DNA of 64,000 nucleotides from Streptomyces fragilis (GTDB lineage: Bacteria > Actinomycetota > Actinomycetes > Streptomycetales > Streptomycetaceae): positions 124,001 through 188,000 of the forward strand of contig NZ_BEVZ01000003.1 of assembly GCF_003112515.1 (NCBI RefSeq), in the 5' to 3' direction. Position numbers and translations under genes: made by a program. The notes under the pieces are model-generated. The model saw only the letters and a list, made by a program, of their open reading frames with translations. It had not been told where the DNA came from and did no database searches. Positions 21,697-32,144 of this stretch are shown here, piece by piece. The first letter of the stretch is position 1, and each line of letters begins with the position of its first letter.

Positions 21697-24600
21697 ATGG
21701 ACAATGGGGCCGTGCGCTTCCGAGTCCTCGGCACCATCCAGGTCACCCGCCCCGACGGCACGCCCGTACCGGTCGGCGGGGCGAAGCTGCGCACGCTGCT
21801 GTCCCTGCTGGCGCTGCGGCCCGGCCGCGCGGTCCCGGTGTCCGTCCTCGTCGACGAGGTCTGGTCGGGCGACCCACCCGCCGACGCCACGGGTGCGCTG
21901 CAGGCCCTGGTGGGGCGGCTGCGGCGGCTCCTCGGTCCCGGGGCGGTGGCCTCCGCCGACGGCGGCTACCTGCTGGACGCGGGGCCCGACGACGTGGACC
22001 TGTACCGCTTCGAGCGGCTCACCGCCGACGGACTGCGGGCACTGGCCGACGGCGACCCCGCCGAGGCGGCCACGACCCTCGACGAGGCGCTCGCCCTCTG
22101 GCGCGGGCCCGCCCTCGCCGACCTGCCGCACCCCGGGGCGGAGGCCGCCCGCTGGGAGGCCCGCCGCCTGGACGCCCGCCGGGCCCGTCTCACCGCCGCG
22201 CTCGCCCTCGGCGAGGCCGCCGCCGTCCTGCCCGACCTCACCGCCCTGTGCGAGGCGCACCCCCTGGACGAGCCGCTGCAGGCCCTGCGGCTGCGCGCCC
22301 TCGCCGCCGCGGGCCGCCCCGCCGAGGCCCTCGCCGCCTACGAGGCCCTGCGCCGCCACCTCGCCGACACCCTCGGCGCCGACCCGGGCCCGGCCCTCCG
22401 CGCCACCCACGCGGCCCTCCTGCGCGGTGAAACCTCCCCCAACTTCGCCTCACCGCCCACCGCGCCGTCCTCCAGCCCGGGTGCGCACTCCACCGGGCAC
22501 GCCCGCACCGCTCGCGCCGCCGGGGCCGAAGCCGCCGGGGACGCCTGGTCCGCCGGCGCCGAGGCCGCCGAGGACGCGCACGCTGCCGGTCGCGCGGGGT
22601 CCGCCCACGCTGCCGGGGCGCCGACCGGCGCGCCGTCCGCGTGGCCTCCCGCGGGACCGCCCTACCCCGCCGCGGACCTGGACCCCGCGACCGCGCCGCC
22701 GCCGGGCGGCCCGAGCCCTTCCCCCGTGACGCCGCCGGCGGACCCCGGCCGGGCCGTCGTGCCGCCGCTCACCCGGCCGGACGCAACGGCCGTGCCGCCG
22801 CCCGCGCCCCCCGGCGCTGCGACGCCCCCGGCGCACCCGGACGGCTCCGCCGGAACGCCGCCCACGGGGGACCGGACCGTCGTGCCGCCCCTCACCGACC
22901 CCGCCAGCCCGACCGTGCCGCCCTTCACCCACCCGGACGGCGCGGCCCCCGGCCCGGACGGTGTGGCTCCCGGTCCAGGCGGTGTGGCTCCCGGCCGGGA
23001 CGGTGTAGCTCCCGGCTACGACGGTGCGGCTCCCGGCCCGGGCGGCCCGGCTCCCGGCTACGACGGTGCGGCTCCCGGCCCAGGCGGCGCGGCTCCCGGC
23101 CCGAGCGGTGCGGCTCCCGGCCCGAGCGGTGCGGCCCCCGGCCCGGGCGGCCCGGCTCCCGGCTACGACGGTGCGGCTCCCCGGCCGGGCGGTGCGGCTC
23201 CCGGCCGGGACGGTTCGGCTCCCGGCCCATACGGTGCGGCTTCCCACCCGGACGGTGCGGCCCCCGGCTACGACGGTGCGACTTCCCACCCGGACGGTGC
23301 GACCCCCGGCTACGACGGTGCGACTTCCCACCCGGACGGTGCGACCCCCGGCTACGACGGTGCGACTTCCCACCCGGACGGTGTGGCTCCCGGCCGCAGC
23401 GGGGCGTCACCCGCCCGGGACTGGACGGCCACCGGCCCGGCCCGGACGGCCACCGGCCCGGGCGGGACGCTCTCCACGGGCGGCCCCGCGACCGCGGAGG
23501 CGGGCCCCGGTGCAGGCGGAGCCGCCCCCGCGCGGGCGGCCGTCGCCGGGAACCTGCGCGCCCCGCTCACCTCCTTCGTCGGCCGGGACGCCGACGTCGC
23601 CGCGCTGCACCGCGACCTCGCCGGCGCCCGTCTCGTCACGCTGCTCGGTCCCGGCGGCGCGGGCAAGACCCGGCTGTCCCAGGAGGCGGCCCGCACCACC
23701 GCCGCCGGCGTCGCCCCCGACGGCGTGTGGCTGGCCGAGCTCGCGCCGGTCGACGACCCCGCCGCCGTCCCGGAGGCCGTGCTCACCGCCGTCGGCGCCC
23801 GCGAGACCGTGCTGTACGGCGGCGGCGCGGAGGAGATGCGCGCCGCCACCGACCGCACGGACGACCCGGTGCGACGGCTCGCCGAACACTGCGCCCGCCG
23901 TCGGCTGCTGCTCGTGCTGGACAACTGCGAGCACGTGATCGAGGCCGCCGCCCGCCTGGCGGAGGAGCTCCTCGCCCGCTGCCCCCACCTCACCGTGCTC
24001 GCGACCAGCCGCGAACCCCTGGGCGTGCCGGGGGAGCTGATCCGCCCGGTGGAGCCGCTGCCGGAGCCCCACGCGATGCGGCTGCTCGCCGACCGGGGCG
24101 CCGCCGCCCGCCCCGGCTTCCGGGTGGACGCCGACGCGGAGACCGCCGCCGCCTGCGCCGAGATCTGCCGCCGCCTCGACGGCCTGCCGCTGGCCATCGA
24201 ACTCGCCGCGGCCCGCCTGCGGATGCTCACTCCCCGGCAGCTGGCGGACCGGCTCGACGACCGGTTCCGGCTCCTCACCTCCGGCAGCCGCACCGCGCTG
24301 CCCCGCCAGCAGACCCTGCGCGCCGTGGTGGACTGGTCCTGGGACCTGCTGGACGACGCCGAACGCACCGTGCTGCGCCGCATGTCGGTCTTCGCCGGCG
24401 GCTGCGACCTCGACGCCGCGGAAGCCGTCTGCGGCCCCCGCGCCCTGGAGGCGCTGGCCTCGCTGGTCGACAAGTCCCTGGTCGTCGCCGCCCCCGCAGG
24501 CGATGGCGCCATGCGCTACCGCCTCCTGGAAACGGTCGCCGAGTACGCCCGCGAACGCCTCGCGGAGGCCGGTGAACACGCGGCGACCGCACACCTCCAC

Positions 24601-26061
24601 CTCACCCACTACCGCGAACTGGCCCGCGCCAACGACCCCTTGCTGCGCAGCGACCGCCAACTCGACGCCATCGGGCGGCTGGAGACCGAGTACGAGAACC
24701 TGCGCACCGCCCTGCGCACCGCCGTCACCGAACGCGACGAGCAGGAGGCCCTGTACCTGGTGCTCTCCCTGACCTGGTTCTGGCAGATCCGCGGCCTGCG
24801 CAGCGAGGCGCGGCACTGGAGCACCGCCGTCATGGACCTCGGCCCCGACCCCTTCGCCCCCGGCGCGCCCGCCGCCGTCCCCCTGTGGGAGCGGTGCACC
24901 GACACGCCCCCGCCGATCGCCGGGGACCGGCTGTGGGAGGCCCGCAGGGGCGTGCACCTGGTCCACCTGGCGTGCATGGACATGAAGGGCGAGCTGAAGG
25001 CGTGGCAGGACCCGGCGGCGCAGGAGAAGCTGCGGGCCATCGCCCGGACGTACGAGCCCGGCATGCCGCAGGTGTGCCGCAACCCCGGCACCCTCTGGTT
25101 CTTCGCGGTCCTGCTGACCGGTCAGGTCGAACGGCTCCGGGAGATCGTGGACGCCGCCGTCCGCACCACGGCCGACCGGCCCGACCACGCCTGGGAACAC
25201 GCCCTCGCCCTCCAGATGCGGGCCAACCTGATCGCCAACCGCCCCGACTGGGACGGGGACGCCGTCGCCGACGCGGCCCGGTCGCTGGAGATCTGCCGCC
25301 GCCTGGGGGACGTCTGGAGCATCGCCGAGGCGCTCTGCGCCCGCGGAGCCGCCAACGAGCGCGCCGGCCGGTTCGAGCAGGCCGCCGACGACTACCGCCA
25401 GGCCGTCGGCCAGGTGGAGCTGCTGGGCGCCCACGCCCAGCGCGACGTGCTCCGCTCGCGCCTGGGAGCGGTCCTGCTGGAGACCGAGCGGCCGGAGCGC
25501 GGCGAGCGGCTGCTGCGCGAGGTGATCGCCAGCGGGCCGCTCGGCGACCAGGAGTCGGGGCCGGCCGCCAGGATCGTGCTGGCGAGCTGGCTCGGCGTCA
25601 CCGGGCGCGTCCCCGAGGCACGCCGGTACGTGCGGGAGATCCGCGAGGAGTTCCCCGCCGCCGCCTTCATCGTCTTCGACTCCTTCATCGCCGGCACCGA
25701 GGCCCTGCTGGACGCCATGGACGGCAGCTCCGCCGAGGCCCTCGGCCACGTCCGGCGCGCCCTGAGCGGCGCGGGCGACTCGCTGTCGCGCACCATCGCC
25801 CCGCACCTGCACTCGTTCCTGCTGACCGTGGCCGCGGTGGCGCTCGCCGGTCACGGCGGCGAGAGGGCCTCGGACGGCGCGCGCTGCCTCGGCGCCGCCG
25901 TCGCCGCCCTGGGCGAGGAGCACGTGAGCGGCGTCGCGGAACGGCGCCTGGGGGAGCACGCGGAGTCGGTCCTGCGCGCGGCCCTCGGTGACGCCGCCTA
26001 CGAGGCCGCCCACGCCGAGGGCCGCGGCCTCCCCGTCGAGGAGGCCGCGGCCCTGGTCTGA
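21697..26061 (+). CDS. SARP/AfsR-like regulator: OmpR-type DNA binding, BTAD, repeat linker and STAND-type NTPase
   Basis: 1454 residues from the ATG at 21697; a GTG at 21712 (VRFRVLGTIQV) is an alternative. Residues 1-95 are a winged-helix Trans_reg_C domain (KLRTLLSLLALRPGRAVPV) and 97-245 a BTAD domain (FERLTADGLRALADGD; LRALAAAGRPAEALAAYEAL). Residues about 250-620 are a Pro/Gly/Ala linker with heptad repeats. A P-loop (GPGGAGKTRLS, near 653) and Walker-B-like LLLVLDNCEHV identify an NB-ARC/AP-ATPase module, followed by a helical, TPR-like C-terminus. Such proteins activate secondary-metabolite or developmental genes. No biosynthetic cluster is adjacent, so the target is unknown. Confidence 0.9.
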   Translation: MDNGAVRFRVLGTIQVTRPDGTPVPVGGAKLRTLLSLLALRPGRAVPVSVLVDEVWSGDPPADATGALQALVGRLRRLLGPGAVASADGGYLLDAGPDDVDLYRFERLTADGLRALADGDPAEAATTLDEALALWRGPALADLPHPGAEAARWEARRLDARRARLTAALALGEAAAVLPDLTALCEAHPLDEPLQALRLRALAAAGRPAEALAAYEALRRHLADTLGADPGPALRATHAALLRGETSPNFASPPTAPSSSPGAHSTGHARTARAAGAEAAGDAWSAGAEAAEDAHAAGRAGSAHAAGAPTGAPSAWPPAGPPYPAADLDPATAPPPGGPSPSPVTPPADPGRAVVPPLTRPDATAVPPPAPPGAATPPAHPDGSAGTPPTGDRTVVPPLTDPASPTVPPFTHPDGAAPGPDGVAPGPGGVAPGRDGVAPGYDGAAPGPGGPAPGYDGAAPGPGGAAPGPSGAAPGPSGAAPGPGGPAPGYDGAAPRPGGAAPGRDGSAPGPYGAASHPDGAAPGYDGATSHPDGATPGYDGATSHPDGATPGYDGATSHPDGVAPGRSGASPARDWTATGPARTATGPGGTLSTGGPATAEAGPGAGGAAPARAAVAGNLRAPLTSFVGRDADVAALHRDLAGARLVTLLGPGGAGKTRLSQEAARTTAAGVAPDGVWLAELAPVDDPAAVPEAVLTAVGARETVLYGGGAEEMRAATDRTDDPVRRLAEHCARRRLLLVLDNCEHVIEAAARLAEELLARCPHLTVLATSREPLGVPGELIRPVEPLPEPHAMRLLADRGAAARPGFRVDADAETAAACAEICRRLDGLPLAIELAAARLRMLTPRQLADRLDDRFRLLTSGSRTALPRQQTLRAVVDWSWDLLDDAERTVLRRMSVFAGGCDLDAAEAVCGPRALEALASLVDKSLVVAAPAGDGAMRYRLLETVAEYARERLAEAGEHAATAHLHLTHYRELARANDPLLRSDRQLDAIGRLETEYENLRTALRTAVTERDEQEALYLVLSLTWFWQIRGLRSEARHWSTAVMDLGPDPFAPGAPAAVPLWERCTDTPPPIAGDRLWEARRGVHLVHLACMDMKGELKAWQDPAAQEKLRAIARTYEPGMPQVCRNPGTLWFFAVLLTGQVERLREIVDAAVRTTADRPDHAWEHALALQMRANLIANRPDWDGDAVADAARSLEICRRLGDVWSIAEALCARGAANERAGRFEQAADDYRQAVGQVELLGAHAQRDVLRSRLGAVLLETERPERGERLLREVIASGPLGDQESGPAARIVLASWLGVTGRVPEARRYVREIREEFPAAAFIVFDSFIAGTEALLDAMDGSSAEALGHVRRALSGAGDSLSRTIAPHLHSFLLTVAAVALAGHGGERASDGARCLGAAVAALGEEHVSGVAERRLGEHAESVLRAALGDAAYEAAHAEGRGLPVEEAAALV
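22939..23421 (+). repeat. 21-bp (heptapeptide) tandem repeat, 23 units
   Basis: An uninterrupted array of 23 units of 21 bp codes for G-x-A-P-G-x-x heptads, such as GAAPGYD, GVAPGPG and GAAPGPS; later units alternate GATSHPD with GATPGYD, giving a 42-bp higher-order unit. It lies between the BTAD and NTPase parts of the SARP protein. All units keep frame. Confidence 0.92.
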
Positions 26062-26079
26062 GCGGCGCCGCGGCCCGGC

Positions 26080-26915
26080 TCAGTTCCGCGTGGTGAACTT
26101 GCGGACGGCGTACGGCGCCATGATCGCCGTCAGCAGTGCCGTCCAGCCCAGGGTGACCCACAGGTCGCGGGCGACCGGGCCGCCGACCATCAGGCCGCGG
26201 GAGGCGTCCGCGAGGGCCGACAGGGGGTTCCAGTCGGCGAAGGCCTGCAGCCAGCCGGGCATCGAGGACGTCGGGGCGAACAGGGACGAGCCGAACTGCA
26301 GCGGCATCATCACCATGAACCCCAGCCCCTGCACCGACTGCGCGCTCTTCGCGGTGACGCCGATGGCGAGGAACACCCACATCAGGGACGTCCCGAAGAG
26401 CATCGACAGACCCACCGCCGCCAGCAGGCCGAGCGGCCGGTCGATCTCGAAGCCGACCAGCAGGGAGACCACCAGCAGGATCACGGTGGACAGCAGGACC
26501 CGCAGCTGCTCCACGGCGATCTTGGCGAACAGCACCGATCCGCGCCCGATGGGCAGCGAACGGAACCGGTCCATGACGCCCTTCTGGATGTCCTGGTTGA
26601 AACCGGTGCCCACCGACATCGACATCGACAGCGCCATCATGGCGAGCATGCCGGGGACCAGGTACTGGACGTAGGCGTCCCGGCCGCCGCCCAGCGCCAT
26701 GCCGATCGAGCCGCCGAAGACGTAGACGAACAGCAGGGTGAAGACGATCGGCATCAGCACGGCGTCGAACATCGACTCGGGGTCCTGACGGATCCACAGC
26801 AGGTTCCGCCGCATCAGCGCGCCGGTGTGCCGCAGGTGGCCGCGCAGGCCGATGTGGTCGTCGGCCAGGTCCCGCGCCGGGGAGGCGGCGGGGACGGGCG
26901 CGGTGGTGGTGGCGC

Positions 26916-26919
<4 letters not shown>
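26080..26919 (-). CDS. ABC-2 type exporter permease (DrrB-like)
   Basis: 279 residues with six hydrophobic segments and the ABC-2 family look: RRNLLWIRQDPESMFDAVLMPIVF near the N-terminus, VPGMLAMMALSMSM, and MDRFRSLPIGRGSVLFAKI. It is predicted to form the membrane channel for the ATPase encoded just upstream; the ATG overlaps that gene's stop (ATGA). DrrAB-type pairs export drugs or lipids; the substrate here is unknown. It is convergent with the SARP gene, 18 bp apart. Confidence 0.92.
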
Positions 26920-27956
<1,037 letters not shown>

Positions 27957-27977
27957 GGCTCCACGCTGTCAGGCGAC

Positions 27978-28127
27978 GCCGACAGCGCGCCGACATTTTC
28001 CCGACAGCCGGCCGACGGGGGAGCGGAGTGCGCCGACAGCCCGCCGACAGCCGCGTCCCAGGGGGCCGCGCGAGCCCGCCGACGGCCACGACCCGGGGGT
28101 ACGGACAGGCCGACAGCCCGCCGACGG
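27978..28127. repeat. cluster of nine CCGACA/CCGACG motifs upstream of the exporter
   Basis: Within 150 bp the hexamer CCGACA or CCGACG recurs nine times on the plus strand, mostly as GCCGACAG or GCCGACGG. The first copy is also the right arm of a near-palindrome, CTGTC-AGGCGACGCC-GACAG, at 27967-27985. The spacing is irregular. The cluster occupies most of the region between the exporter start (27956) and the panB terminator, so it could hold operator copies, or it could be a chance low-complexity tract. Confidence 0.5.
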
Positions 28128-28145
28128 GGGGATCGGCGGGCTGTC
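28112..28145 (-). terminator. hairpin terminator of panB
   Basis: GACAGCCCGCCGA and TCGGCGGGCTGTC pair over 13 bp without mismatch around an 8-nt loop. It lies 20 bp past the panB stop on the minus strand and separates panB from the exporter operon. There is no U-tract. Confidence 0.8.
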
Positions 28146-28165
28146 CTCTCAGTGGTCTGCCGGGG

Positions 28166-29047
28166 TCAGTGGACGGAGTGCTCCTCCAGCGGGAACGTTC
28201 CGCCGACGACCTCCTCGGCGTACGCCTTCGCGGCGTCGCCCATCACGCGGCGCACGTCCGCGTACTGCTTGACGAACTTCGGGACCCGCCCGGGGGTGAG
28301 GCCCATCATGTCGGTCCACACCAGCACCTGCGCGTCGCACTCCGGCCCGGCGCCGATGCCGACCGTCGGGATGTGCAGCGTGTTGGTGACCTCGGCGGCC
28401 AGCTCGCGCGGCACCAGCTCCAGCACCACCGCGAACGCGCCGGCGTCCTGCACGGCCTTGGCGTCGCGCAGCAGCTGCTGGGCGGCCTCCTCGCCGCGGC
28501 CCTGCACCCGGTAGCCCATGGCGTTCACCGACTGCGGGGTGAGGCCGATGTGGGCCATCACCGGGATGCCGGAGTCCACCAGGAGCTTGATCTGCTCGTG
28601 CGAGCGCTCCCCGCCCTCCAGCTTGACGGCCGTCGCGCCGGACTCCTTGATCAGGCGCATCGACGAGCGGAGCGCCTGCACGGGGCCCTCCTGGTACGAG
28701 CCGAACGGCAGGTCGGCCACGACCATCGCGCGGCTGGTGCCGCGCACCACGGCCGCGGTCAGCATGACCATCTGGTCCAGCGTGACCGGCACGGTGGTGT
28801 CGTAGCCGAGGTGGCAGTTGCCGGCCGAGTCGCCGACCAGTAGCACCGGGATCCCCGCCTCGTCGAACACGGACGCGGTCATCGCGTCGTAGGCGGTCAG
28901 CATCGGCCAGCGCTCGCCGCGCTCCTTGGCCAGTGCGATGTCGCGGACGGTCACCCGGCGGTTGCTCTTTCCGCCGTACAGCGACATGTCACCGCGCGAC
29001 TTGCCACCGCCGTCAGGGCTCTTCTGGGCAGCCTGAAGCTGCGTCAT
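28166..29047 (-). CDS. panB: 3-methyl-2-oxobutanoate hydroxymethyltransferase
   Basis: 293 residues. It makes ketopantoate from 2-oxoisovalerate and 5,10-methylene-THF, the first step of pantothenate and CoA synthesis. Hallmarks are [29 protein letters not shown], in part [15 protein letters not shown] with the Mg-binding Asp, [19 protein letters not shown], and LELVPRELA with the catalytic Glu. An N-terminal Gln/Lys-rich extension of about 20 residues precedes [12 protein letters not shown]. It is divergent from the EEP gene and ends in a strong hairpin. Confidence 0.96.
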   Translation of the reverse strand: MTQLQAAQKSPDGGGKSRGDMSLYGGKSNRRVTVRDIALAKERGERWPMLTAYDAMTASVFDEAGIPVLLVGDSAGNCHLGYDTTVPVTLDQMVMLTAAVVRGTSRAMVVADLPFGSYQEGPVQALRSSMRLIKESGATAVKLEGGERSHEQIKLLVDSGIPVMAHIGLTPQSVNAMGYRVQGRGEEAAQQLLRDAKAVQDAGAFAVVLELVPRELAAEVTNTLHIPTVGIGAGPECDAQVLVWTDMMGLTPGRVPKFVKQYADVRRVMGDAAKAYAEEVVGGTFPLEEHSVH

Positions 29048-29303
29048 GGAACGGCTCCTTCATCGTCATCTCGAGGCGCCCTCACGGCGTCCCCGGACCA
29101 TTTCCATGGTTGCACCTGACACGCGACAGGAGAAGAGGGGGGAGCGGGATGTGCGGTTTGCGTCACAGACGGTGGTTTCGGCGCCCCAACGGTGGAACCC
29201 GTTCCGTCCGGTCGGTCGTCCCACCCCTTGTAAGGCGCCGTGCGACGGGAGATGCTCCCGAGCGCCCGGCGGGACGGAAACCGGACATGGCCTAGGGTCG
29301 TAG

Positions 29304-29329
29304 ACACGCGTACGACGCGTACAGCGTGT
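29304..29329. promoter_or_regulatory. imperfect 26-bp palindrome upstream of the EEP gene
   Basis: ACACGC-GTACG and CGTACAGCGTGT form an inverted repeat (one-base bulge) around ACG. It lies about 50 bp before the EEP start, in the 330-bp divergent gap with panB. Its size and symmetry suit a dimeric repressor of TetR type, but no such gene is adjacent. I recognised no other element in the gap. Confidence 0.4.
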
Positions 29330-29377
29330 AGGACCCACTGGTACGGACGGTGTGCACGGCAGGTGGTGAGGCGGCGG

Positions 29378-30433
29378 ATGACGCAGCAGGCGGTGGCGAC
29401 GGAGACGGACGGCACGGACCGGGATCCCCGGCGCCCGGGCCGGCTGCGGCGCCTGGCCCACCGCTGGGTGTGCCGCTTCGTCGGGGACGGGCTGGCCGGG
29501 CCCGGCATCTGGCGGCGCGGCCTGGTCCTCGCGGCCTGCGCCCTGGTGCTCGCCGCCGCGATGCGGCTGCACGCCCACGTGCCCAACGCGGTCGGCAACC
29601 TCGGCAGTCTCGCCGAGACCTTCCTGCCGTGGTTCGGGCTGCTCGTCCCGGTGATCCTGCTGGCGGCGCTGGTGCGCCGCTCGGCCACCGCGGTGATCGT
29701 CGGACTGCTGCCCGCGTTCGTGTGGGCCGGGCAGTTCGGCGGGCTGCTGTCGGACAAGACCGACCCGACGGCCGACGGCGACCTCACCGTCGTCACCCAC
29801 AACGTCAACGCGCAGAACGTCGACCCGGCAGGCACCGCCCGCAAGGTCGCGGCCCTCGGGGCGGACGTGGTGGCCCTGGAGGAGCTGACCGAATCGGCGG
29901 CCCCGGTCTACGAGAGGACCCTGGCCTCCACCTACCGTTACCACTCGGTGCAGGGCACCGTCGGGCTGTGGAGCAAGTACCCGCTGCGCGAGGTCGAGCC
30001 GGTGGACATCGAGCTGGGCTGGACCCGGGCCATGCGCGCCACCGTCGAGGCGCCGTTCGGCGACGTGAAGGCCTACGTCGCCCACCTGCCCTCGGTGCGG
30101 GTCCGGCTGGACGCCGGCTTCACCGCCCGCGAGCGCGACCGCAGCGCCGACGCGCTCGGCGAGGCCGTGGCCAAGGAGCGGCTGGACAGGGTCGTGCTGC
30201 TCGGGGACCTCAACGGCACCATGAACGACCGGGCGCTGCGGGCGGTCACCTCGCAGATGCGCTCCACCCAGGGGGCGGCGGGCAGCGGCTTCGGCTTCAG
30301 CTGGCCGGCGTCGTTCCCGATGGCCCGGATCGACCAGATCATGGTGCGCGGCGTCGAGCCGGTGAGTTCGTGGACGCTCCCGGAGACCGGCAGCGACCAC
30401 CTCCCGGTCGCGGCCCGCGTGTCCGTACGCTGA
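29378..30433 (+). CDS. membrane-anchored endonuclease/exonuclease/phosphatase (EEP) family protein
   Basis: 351 residues from the ATG at 29378. Three hydrophobic segments (about residues 45-65, 78-100, 102-120) are followed by an extracytoplasmic EEP domain: LTVVTHNVNAQN near 138, VVALEELTES with the catalytic Glu, VVLLGDLNGTMND, and C-terminal RIDQIMVRG and TGSDHLPVAARV with the catalytic Asp/His pair. The family contains phosphodiesterases and sphingomyelinase-like enzymes; in this architecture the substrate is unknown. Confidence 0.88.
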   Translation: MTQQAVATETDGTDRDPRRPGRLRRLAHRWVCRFVGDGLAGPGIWRRGLVLAACALVLAAAMRLHAHVPNAVGNLGSLAETFLPWFGLLVPVILLAALVRRSATAVIVGLLPAFVWAGQFGGLLSDKTDPTADGDLTVVTHNVNAQNVDPAGTARKVAALGADVVALEELTESAAPVYERTLASTYRYHSVQGTVGLWSKYPLREVEPVDIELGWTRAMRATVEAPFGDVKAYVAHLPSVRVRLDAGFTARERDRSADALGEAVAKERLDRVVLLGDLNGTMNDRALRAVTSQMRSTQGAAGSGFGFSWPASFPMARIDQIMVRGVEPVSSWTLPETGSDHLPVAARVSVR

Positions 30434-30620
30434 CCTACGGGACTGCGACACCTACGACATCGACGACACCCGACACCGGTCGTTCATCGTTTCGCCGGGA
30501 ACGGGAGCCCGCGACCTCTGAAATACTGGTGTCCCGGGCTTTGTTTCAGAGTGGAACATACTCGCCGCAGAACCCGTCACCACAGGCCGTGACCACCCCT
30601 TGCTGAAAGGCCCACGCCCC

Positions 30621-31844
30621 ATGCCACTGGCCCTGCTCGCCCTCGCCGTGGGCGCCTTCGGGATCGGCACCACCGAGTTCGTGATGATGGGCCTGCTGCC
30701 CCAGGTCGCCGCCGACCTCGGGGTCTCGATCCCCTCCGCCGGACACCTGATATCCGCCTACGCCCTGGGCGTGGTCGTCGGCGCGCCCCTGCTCGCCGCC
30801 GTGACCGCCCGCATGGAACGCCGCCGGGTCCTGCTCTGGCTGATGGGCCTGTTCATCCTCGGCAACGGCCTCTCCGCGCTCGCCCCCGACCACACCTGGC
30901 TGCTCGGCGCGCGCTTCCTCAGCGGCCTCCCGCACGGCGCGTTCTTCGGCGTCGGTTCGGTCGTCGCCACCACCCTCGTCGCCCCCGAGAAGCGGGCCCG
31001 GTCGGTGGCCACCATGCTCACCGGCCTCACCGTCGCCAACATCGTCGGCGTCCCGGTCGGCACCCTGCTCGGCCAGCAGCTCGGCTGGCGGGCCACCTTC
31101 GGCGCGGTCTGCCTGATCGGCGCCGCCGCCGTCGCCGCCCTGTTCTTCCTCGTGCCGCAGGAGAAGCGCGCCGAGAACGCCGCCCCGCCGGTGGGCCTGC
31201 GCGGCGAACTGGCCGCACTGCGGTCCGTCTCCGTCTGGCTGGTCCTCGGCACCACCATCGTGGGCAGCGGGGCGCTCTTCTCCGCCTTCAGTTACATCAC
31301 GCCGATGCTCACCGACGCCGCCGGCTACGCCGAGGCCTCCGTGACGTTGGTGCTGTCGCTGTTCGGCGTGGGCGCCACCATCGGCAACCTGCTCGGCGGC
31401 CGCCTGGCCGACCGCTCGCCCAGCGGCACGGTCTTCGCCGGCCTCGGCGCCGTCACCGTCACCCTGCTGTTCTTCCCGCTGCTGATGGACACCAGGGCGG
31501 GCGGCGCCGTCGCGGTGCTGCTCCTCGGCGTCACCGCCTTCACCCTGGGCGCGCCGCTCCAGCTGATGGTGATGACCCGCGCCGCCAGTGCCCCCTCGCT
31601 GGCCTCCTCCGCCAACCAGGCCGCCTTCAACCTGGCCAACGCCGGCGGCGCCTGGATCGGCGGCCTCGCCCTCAGCGCCGGTCTCGGCGTGACCTCGCCC
31701 GCCCCGGTGGGCTCGGTGCTGGCCGTCCTCGGCATCGGCGTCGCGGCGCTGTCGCTGCTCGCCGACCGCCGCGAGCGCCGCACCGGCCGGGTGGTCGCCA
31801 CCCACCTCCCGGCCCCGGAGAGCACCCCCGCCCGGGCGGAGTGA
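30621..31844 (+). CDS. MFS transporter, DHA1/chloramphenicol-efflux-like
   Basis: 407 residues, about 12 membrane segments. The N-terminus LAVGAFGIGTTEFVMMGLLP is the signature of AraJ/Cmx-type DHA1 exporters, followed by SAYALGVVVGAPLL and RRRVLLWLMGLF. GAAAGG lies 10 nt before the ATG at 30621. Homologues expel chloramphenicol, arabinose or other small molecules; the substrate is not deducible. It has its own 187-bp upstream gap containing an A/T-rich stretch that may hold the promoter. Confidence 0.9.
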   Translation: MPLALLALAVGAFGIGTTEFVMMGLLPQVAADLGVSIPSAGHLISAYALGVVVGAPLLAAVTARMERRRVLLWLMGLFILGNGLSALAPDHTWLLGARFLSGLPHGAFFGVGSVVATTLVAPEKRARSVATMLTGLTVANIVGVPVGTLLGQQLGWRATFGAVCLIGAAAVAALFFLVPQEKRAENAAPPVGLRGELAALRSVSVWLVLGTTIVGSGALFSAFSYITPMLTDAAGYAEASVTLVLSLFGVGATIGNLLGGRLADRSPSGTVFAGLGAVTVTLLFFPLLMDTRAGGAVAVLLLGVTAFTLGAPLQLMVMTRAASAPSLASSANQAAFNLANAGGAWIGGLALSAGLGVTSPAPVGSVLAVLGIGVAALSLLADRRERRTGRVVATHLPAPESTPARAE

Positions 31845-32014
31845 GGGAACGGGGGCCGCGGGAACGGGGCCCCGGCGCGGGGGCATCGGCCGGGGGACCG
31901 GGCGCCCCGTCGTGCGGCCGGTGGCCGGGGACTGGTGGTGCGGACGGCTCCGCCCGGGGCACCGGGCCCGGTGGTGCGGGGGCGGGCGGCGTGGCCCGGG
32001 GCGGCCGCGACGCC

Positions 32015-32110
32015 GTGCGGGAGGTGTCGCCAGAGGGCCGGGCCCCTGGCTTGCGGGAGGTGTCGCCCGAGGGCCGGCCCCTGGCGTGCGGGAGGTGCCG
32101 CCCGAGCGGG
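32015..32110 (+). repeat. 35-36-bp tandem repeat (2.7 copies) upstream of nsrR
   Basis: Copies begin at 32015, 32051 and 32086, each reading GTGCGGGAGGTGTCGCC or a close variant followed by a GAGGGCC...CCCCTGG segment; the third copy is cut short at 32110. The array occupies the 300-bp region between the MFS gene and nsrR, ending about 35 bp before the nsrR start. Nothing else was recognised in this gap. Confidence 0.75.
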
Positions 32111-32144
32111 ACGAACGATCCGACCAGCGGGTTACCTTTGGCGT

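Noticed and set aside
22450..23373. Minus-strand open frame opposite the SARP heptad repeats
   Set aside because: It mirrors the 21-bp repeat; periodic sequence keeps several frames open by chance.
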